Below, one piece after another: positions 60,890 to 64,000 of a DNA stretch of 64,000 nucleotides. Both the position numbers and the translations under genes were made by a program. This DNA comes from Symbiodinium natans (taxonomy: Eukaryota; Sar; Dinophyceae; Suessiales; Symbiodiniaceae): assembly GCA_905221605.1 (NCBI GenBank), contig CAJNDS010002128.1, positions 423,501 through 487,500 on the forward strand, written 5' to 3'. How positions within the stretch are numbered: the stretch's first letter is position 1; each line of letters starts with the position of its first letter. Below the pieces are notes generated by a model. The model saw only the letters and a list, made by a program, of their open reading frames with translations. It searched no databases and was not told where the DNA came from.

Positions 60890-63800
60890 AGCTTAGAATC
60901 AGTAAAAACTGAAAATTTGCTCAAAGAATCCTACAACATAGTAAAAAATCGCAAAAATTGACCAATTTTGGGGCCCGTGTAGTATAAAATCAAATAAAAA
61001 ACGGTACGTGAGAATGCCTTCAGATGCAGGAGAAAAGAGTACCCAGAAACCGCGGTATCATCTCCAAAAAATGACAAAAACACACCGTACTCTCCTACGC
61101 GATCCTACGCGCTATCCTGCATTCCTTCCTCTTTGTCTTTGGTTCGGAAAAGAAAGGAACGGCTACCAGCCTCCCTCCCGACTTACATCTTTACATTCTC
61201 TTGTTTCGTCCTGCTCACCCGGAAAGAAGGTCTGCCTCCAGTCTTTCCTCGCCTCCCTGCTCACTATTATGAGTTCCTTTCACTTCTCTTCTGTTGCTTA
61301 CATTCTTCTCAAAAGTGTGAAAGGTGCGGGGGACATCCCTTTCACTTTGTCTCTTCTGGGGAAATTCCCAATTGCAGGAGGCTCTCTCTCCTTGTCTTTG
61401 TTCTGTGTTCATATAGGGAATGAAGATAGAAGATGAATAAATAAGAAAGAATCAAGTCTATAATGTCCTCTATCCGTGTCTCTTGTGATTTCTTCAATTC
61501 CTATCTCTGCAGATTCTTCAAAATGGAAGGCGGACTTCTTCCTCCAACCAAAAGCGACCTTCTCAAAAAGAAGACAAGAGACGAACATCAATCACCGGAA
61601 CCTGACTCCTAATCTCCTGTGTTTCCTTGCCTCTTTCCTCGCTATTCTCTCTTCCTTTCTTCTCTCCCGGTGCTTACATTCCCATCAACATGAAAATTGA
61701 GGGGGCAGCGCATCCCTTTCCTTTCCCCATCAAAGAAAGGCTGCCTTCCTATCCGCGTATGTTCTTCCCTCTTCCTTCCGAAAAGACTATAAGAGGTAGG
61801 GGTAAACAGAATGAAAGAGGAGTCTCCTGTTGCTTTCCGACTACCTTCTCACCACAAAAAGGAACCTTCCCACTCTTCCCTACTTTCTTTCTTTTATCTT
61901 TTTGCACTTTACGTTTCCCGCTGAGAAAATGAGACGTTTCCCACTGAGAAAATGAGACAATGATGACAATAAGGAAAAAAGATCACCTGCCTGTATTTTC
62001 AGACCTGTCCGCTGCATCTTTTCCCTTTACATCGCAGATTGAAGGAAAGCAAAAAAGTCAGAGGGAAGAATCCCTTTCCCTACCTTTCCCAGTACATTCC
62101 TTGTGCTTTCCATGTTCTTTGGAATTGCTTTGTTCTTCAGCAAGGAAAAGCGCAACTTCCCTCTCAATTTCATGTTTCCATTTCTCCGATGTCTTTTTCA
62201 TTCAAGAAGCAAGCGGAGGGGCTGCCTCCTGTGTTTCCTTGCCTCTTTCCTCGCTATTCTCTTTTCCTTTCTCTTCTCTCTTGGTGCTTACATTCTTATG
62301 AAAAACGTGAAAGTTGTGGGGGCATCCCTTTCGCTTTCTCTCTTCTGGGGAAATTCCCAATTGCAGGGGGCTCTCTCTCCTTGTCTGTCTTCTTTTCTCA
62401 TACATAGGGAAAGGAGAAAGAAGATGAAGAACTAGGAAAGAATCATTTCCACACATTCCTCTATTCCTACTGTCCGGAGATTGGCAAGCTTTCGGAAGCT
62501 CTGGTCTCTAGTCACGCCTGACCAAAGTCAACTTCCCGTGCGTGAGGGCCATATGTGAGGGGCCAGGAGGGGGGCAGAAAGTCCGGAATATGGTAGTGTT
62601 TCGAGTTTCAAAATCGTTTCCATAGTTTCAAATTAGTCTCAAGTCAGTTTCAAACTAGTTTCAAAATCCAGTTGAAATATCGCTGTTAAGGAGGAGCTGC
62701 AATTTCTGTCCGCGCTTGTTGAAAACCAGAACCTCTAGAGATTCCTGCATTTTTTGCAATTGCGCGTAGAAAAACGCAGTTTCCCCTTAACAACGAATTC
62801 GCAACTGGATTTTGAAACTGTTTTGCAACTAGTCTGAAACTACAGAAACGAATTTGAAACTTGAAGAACGCAGCATTTCTGCTCCCTGGCGCTTGGCCAC
62901 GCCCAAGCAAGAGGAGGCTAGAAGCCGCGGCTCGCGAAACCAGCAACAACTCTTGCCAAGGCAGCCACGCAATCACAAGTCAGTAAATTATCTTGTCTGA
63001 GACTGTGTCTCTTCTGAGTTGTTCTATTCCTTTCTCTGCATCCTTTCTTCTTCTCACTTGTCCTTTCACTTTTCTTTTGTCTCTTCTCACTCCAACCAAA
63101 AGGGAAATCGCAAGGGAGTCATATAGGGAAAGGAGACAACGTGAAGAAATAAGAAAGAATCATTTCCATATTGTCCCCTATTCCTGTCTCTAAATCTGCA
63201 GATTTTTCAGAATGGAAGGAGGGCTTCTTTCTCCCTCTCACTTTTCCTTTCGCTTTTCTTTATATTTTCTCACTCCAACCAAGCAGACAAGGGAGAGGGG
63301 TGAGAGATAGAACGCCCTTTACCTTCTCAAAACATAGAGAGGTGACGAAAATCAATCACGGAAACCTATCCTGCCTTCCTTCCTCTTTGTCTTTGGTTCG
63401 GAAAAGAAAGGAACGGCTACCAGCCTCCCTCCCGACTTACATCTTACATTCTCTTGTTTCGTCCTGCTCAACCGGAAAGAAGGTCTGCCTCCAGTCTTTC
63501 CTCGCCTCCCTGCTCACTATTATGAGTTCCTTTCTCTTCTCTTCTGTTGCTTACATTCTTCTCAAAAGTGTGAAAGGTGCGGGGGACATCCCTTTCACTT
63601 TGTCTCTTCTGGGGAAATTCCCAATTGCAGGAGGCTCTCTCTCCTTGTCTTTGTTCTGTGTTCATATAGGGAATGAAGATAGAAGATGAATAAATAAAAC
63701 AGAATCAAGTCTATAATGTCCTCTATCCGTGTCTCTTGTGATTTCTTCAATTCCTATCTCTGCAGATTCTTCAAAATGGAAGGCGGACTTCTTCCTCCAA

Positions 63801-64000
63801 CCAAAAGCGACCTTCTCAAAAAGAAGACAAGAGACGAACATCAATCACCGGAACCTGACTCCTAATCTCCTGTGTTTCCTTGCCTCTTTCCTCGCTATTC
63901 TCTCTTCCTTTCTTCTCTCCCGGTGCTTACATTCCCATCAACATGAAAATTGAGGGGGCAGCGCATCCCTTTCCTTTCCCCATCAAAGAAAGGCTGCCTT
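60890..64000 (+). repeat. Pyrimidine-rich duplicated region, no gene supported
   Basis: The region from about 61,120 is repeated from 63,373 to the window end at an offset of 2,253 bp with only a few differences (for example ACATCTTTACATTC against ACATCTTACATTC). Inside the unit a smaller module (TTTCCTTGCCTCTTTCCTCG, GGTGCTTACATTC, CTTCTGGGGAAATTCCCAAT) recurs in diverged form near 61,220, 61,610, 62,210, 63,470 and 63,860. Open frames of 60-170 codons exist but differ between copies, so I do not call genes. Confidence 0.85.
62590..62880. mobile_element. Fold-back element with about 90-bp arms
   Basis: The left arm (about 62,598-62,692) contains GTTTCAAAATCCAGTTG and GCTGTTAAGG. The right arm (about 62,785-62,875) contains the complements CAACTGGATTTTGAAAC and CCTTAACAAC in mirrored order. 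The loop is about 95 bp. No coding capacity; MITE-like or hairpin-forming. Confidence 0.8.

Noticed and set aside
61008-63953. Several Ser/Leu/Phe-rich proteins of 60-170 codons
   Set aside because: They lie in pyrimidine-rich tandem duplicates and their frames shift between copies by single-base indels.
1-64000. tRNA, rRNA, snRNA or spliced-leader RNA genes
   Set aside because: None recognised by eye on either strand; a covariance-model search would be decisive and could not be run.

Overview
The window reads as nuclear DNA of a eukaryote, most likely a dinoflagellate or close alveolate relative. TTTAGGG/CCCTAAA telomere-type heptamers are scattered in both orientations from about 4 kb to 58 kb. 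Coding sequence occurs as islands of 20-100 bp between them. Splice junctions read from the sequence are almost always AG|G at the acceptor, with roughly equal numbers of GT and GC donors and one possible GA donor. That usage is known from Symbiodiniaceae-type dinoflagellates. There are no bacterial-style operons, long intact genes, rRNA, tRNA or CRISPR arrays. The organism call is inference.

The main result is one fragmented gene on the minus strand. Read from about 49.05 kb down to 16.83 kb, some 30 short exons join into one DExH-box RNA helicase of the DHX36/DHX57/DHX29-like type. In order they give: a candidate P-loop, motif Ia region, GYQIRLEKK, TRLLFCTAG, VTHIFIDEVHE+RSADCDLL (motif II), RLVLMS+ATMESEK (motif III), VLSIPGRTFP, FWLEDVVQMTG, INYDLIELLLEYI, GAVLVFLS (motif IV), LTLHSML, TNIAETGVTIPDVVFVVD (motif V), QRRGRAGR (motif VI), PTPEILRCSL, ALDPPP, LRSTGAVEE and RLPCDVRLGK. 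Most introns are largely telomere-type repeat, and split codons restore conserved residues at many junctions. Further coding islands at 50.8-56.6 kb on the same strand may be its N-terminal region or an upstream gene.

Other genes. An 8.1-kb intron of the helicase (31.9-40.0 kb) contains at least three minus-strand gene-like units that share a repeated exon (A-L-F-D-E-x-D-x-R-P-A-E) and a conserved GCAG|GAGCTATGGA start context. One encodes a TPR protein. The intron also holds an opposite-strand exon. At 12.7-15.9 kb are an EF-hand gene end, an ankyrin-like gene end and a small three-exon plus-strand gene. Candidate exons on both strands occupy 4-12.4 kb.

Repeats. There are two 9-bp minisatellite blocks (0.37-1.69 kb and 3.19-3.85 kb), locally homogenised variant heptamer/octamer arrays, several MITE-like inverted-repeat families, GA/CTC/TC microsatellites and long poly-G or poly-C runs. 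From about 58.25 kb the landscape changes. A 2.6-kb AT-rich array (27 copies of a GC-rich spacer, with orientation reversals) is followed by a pyrimidine-rich region with a 2.25-kb tandem duplication that runs off the right end. Telomere-type repeats are absent there.
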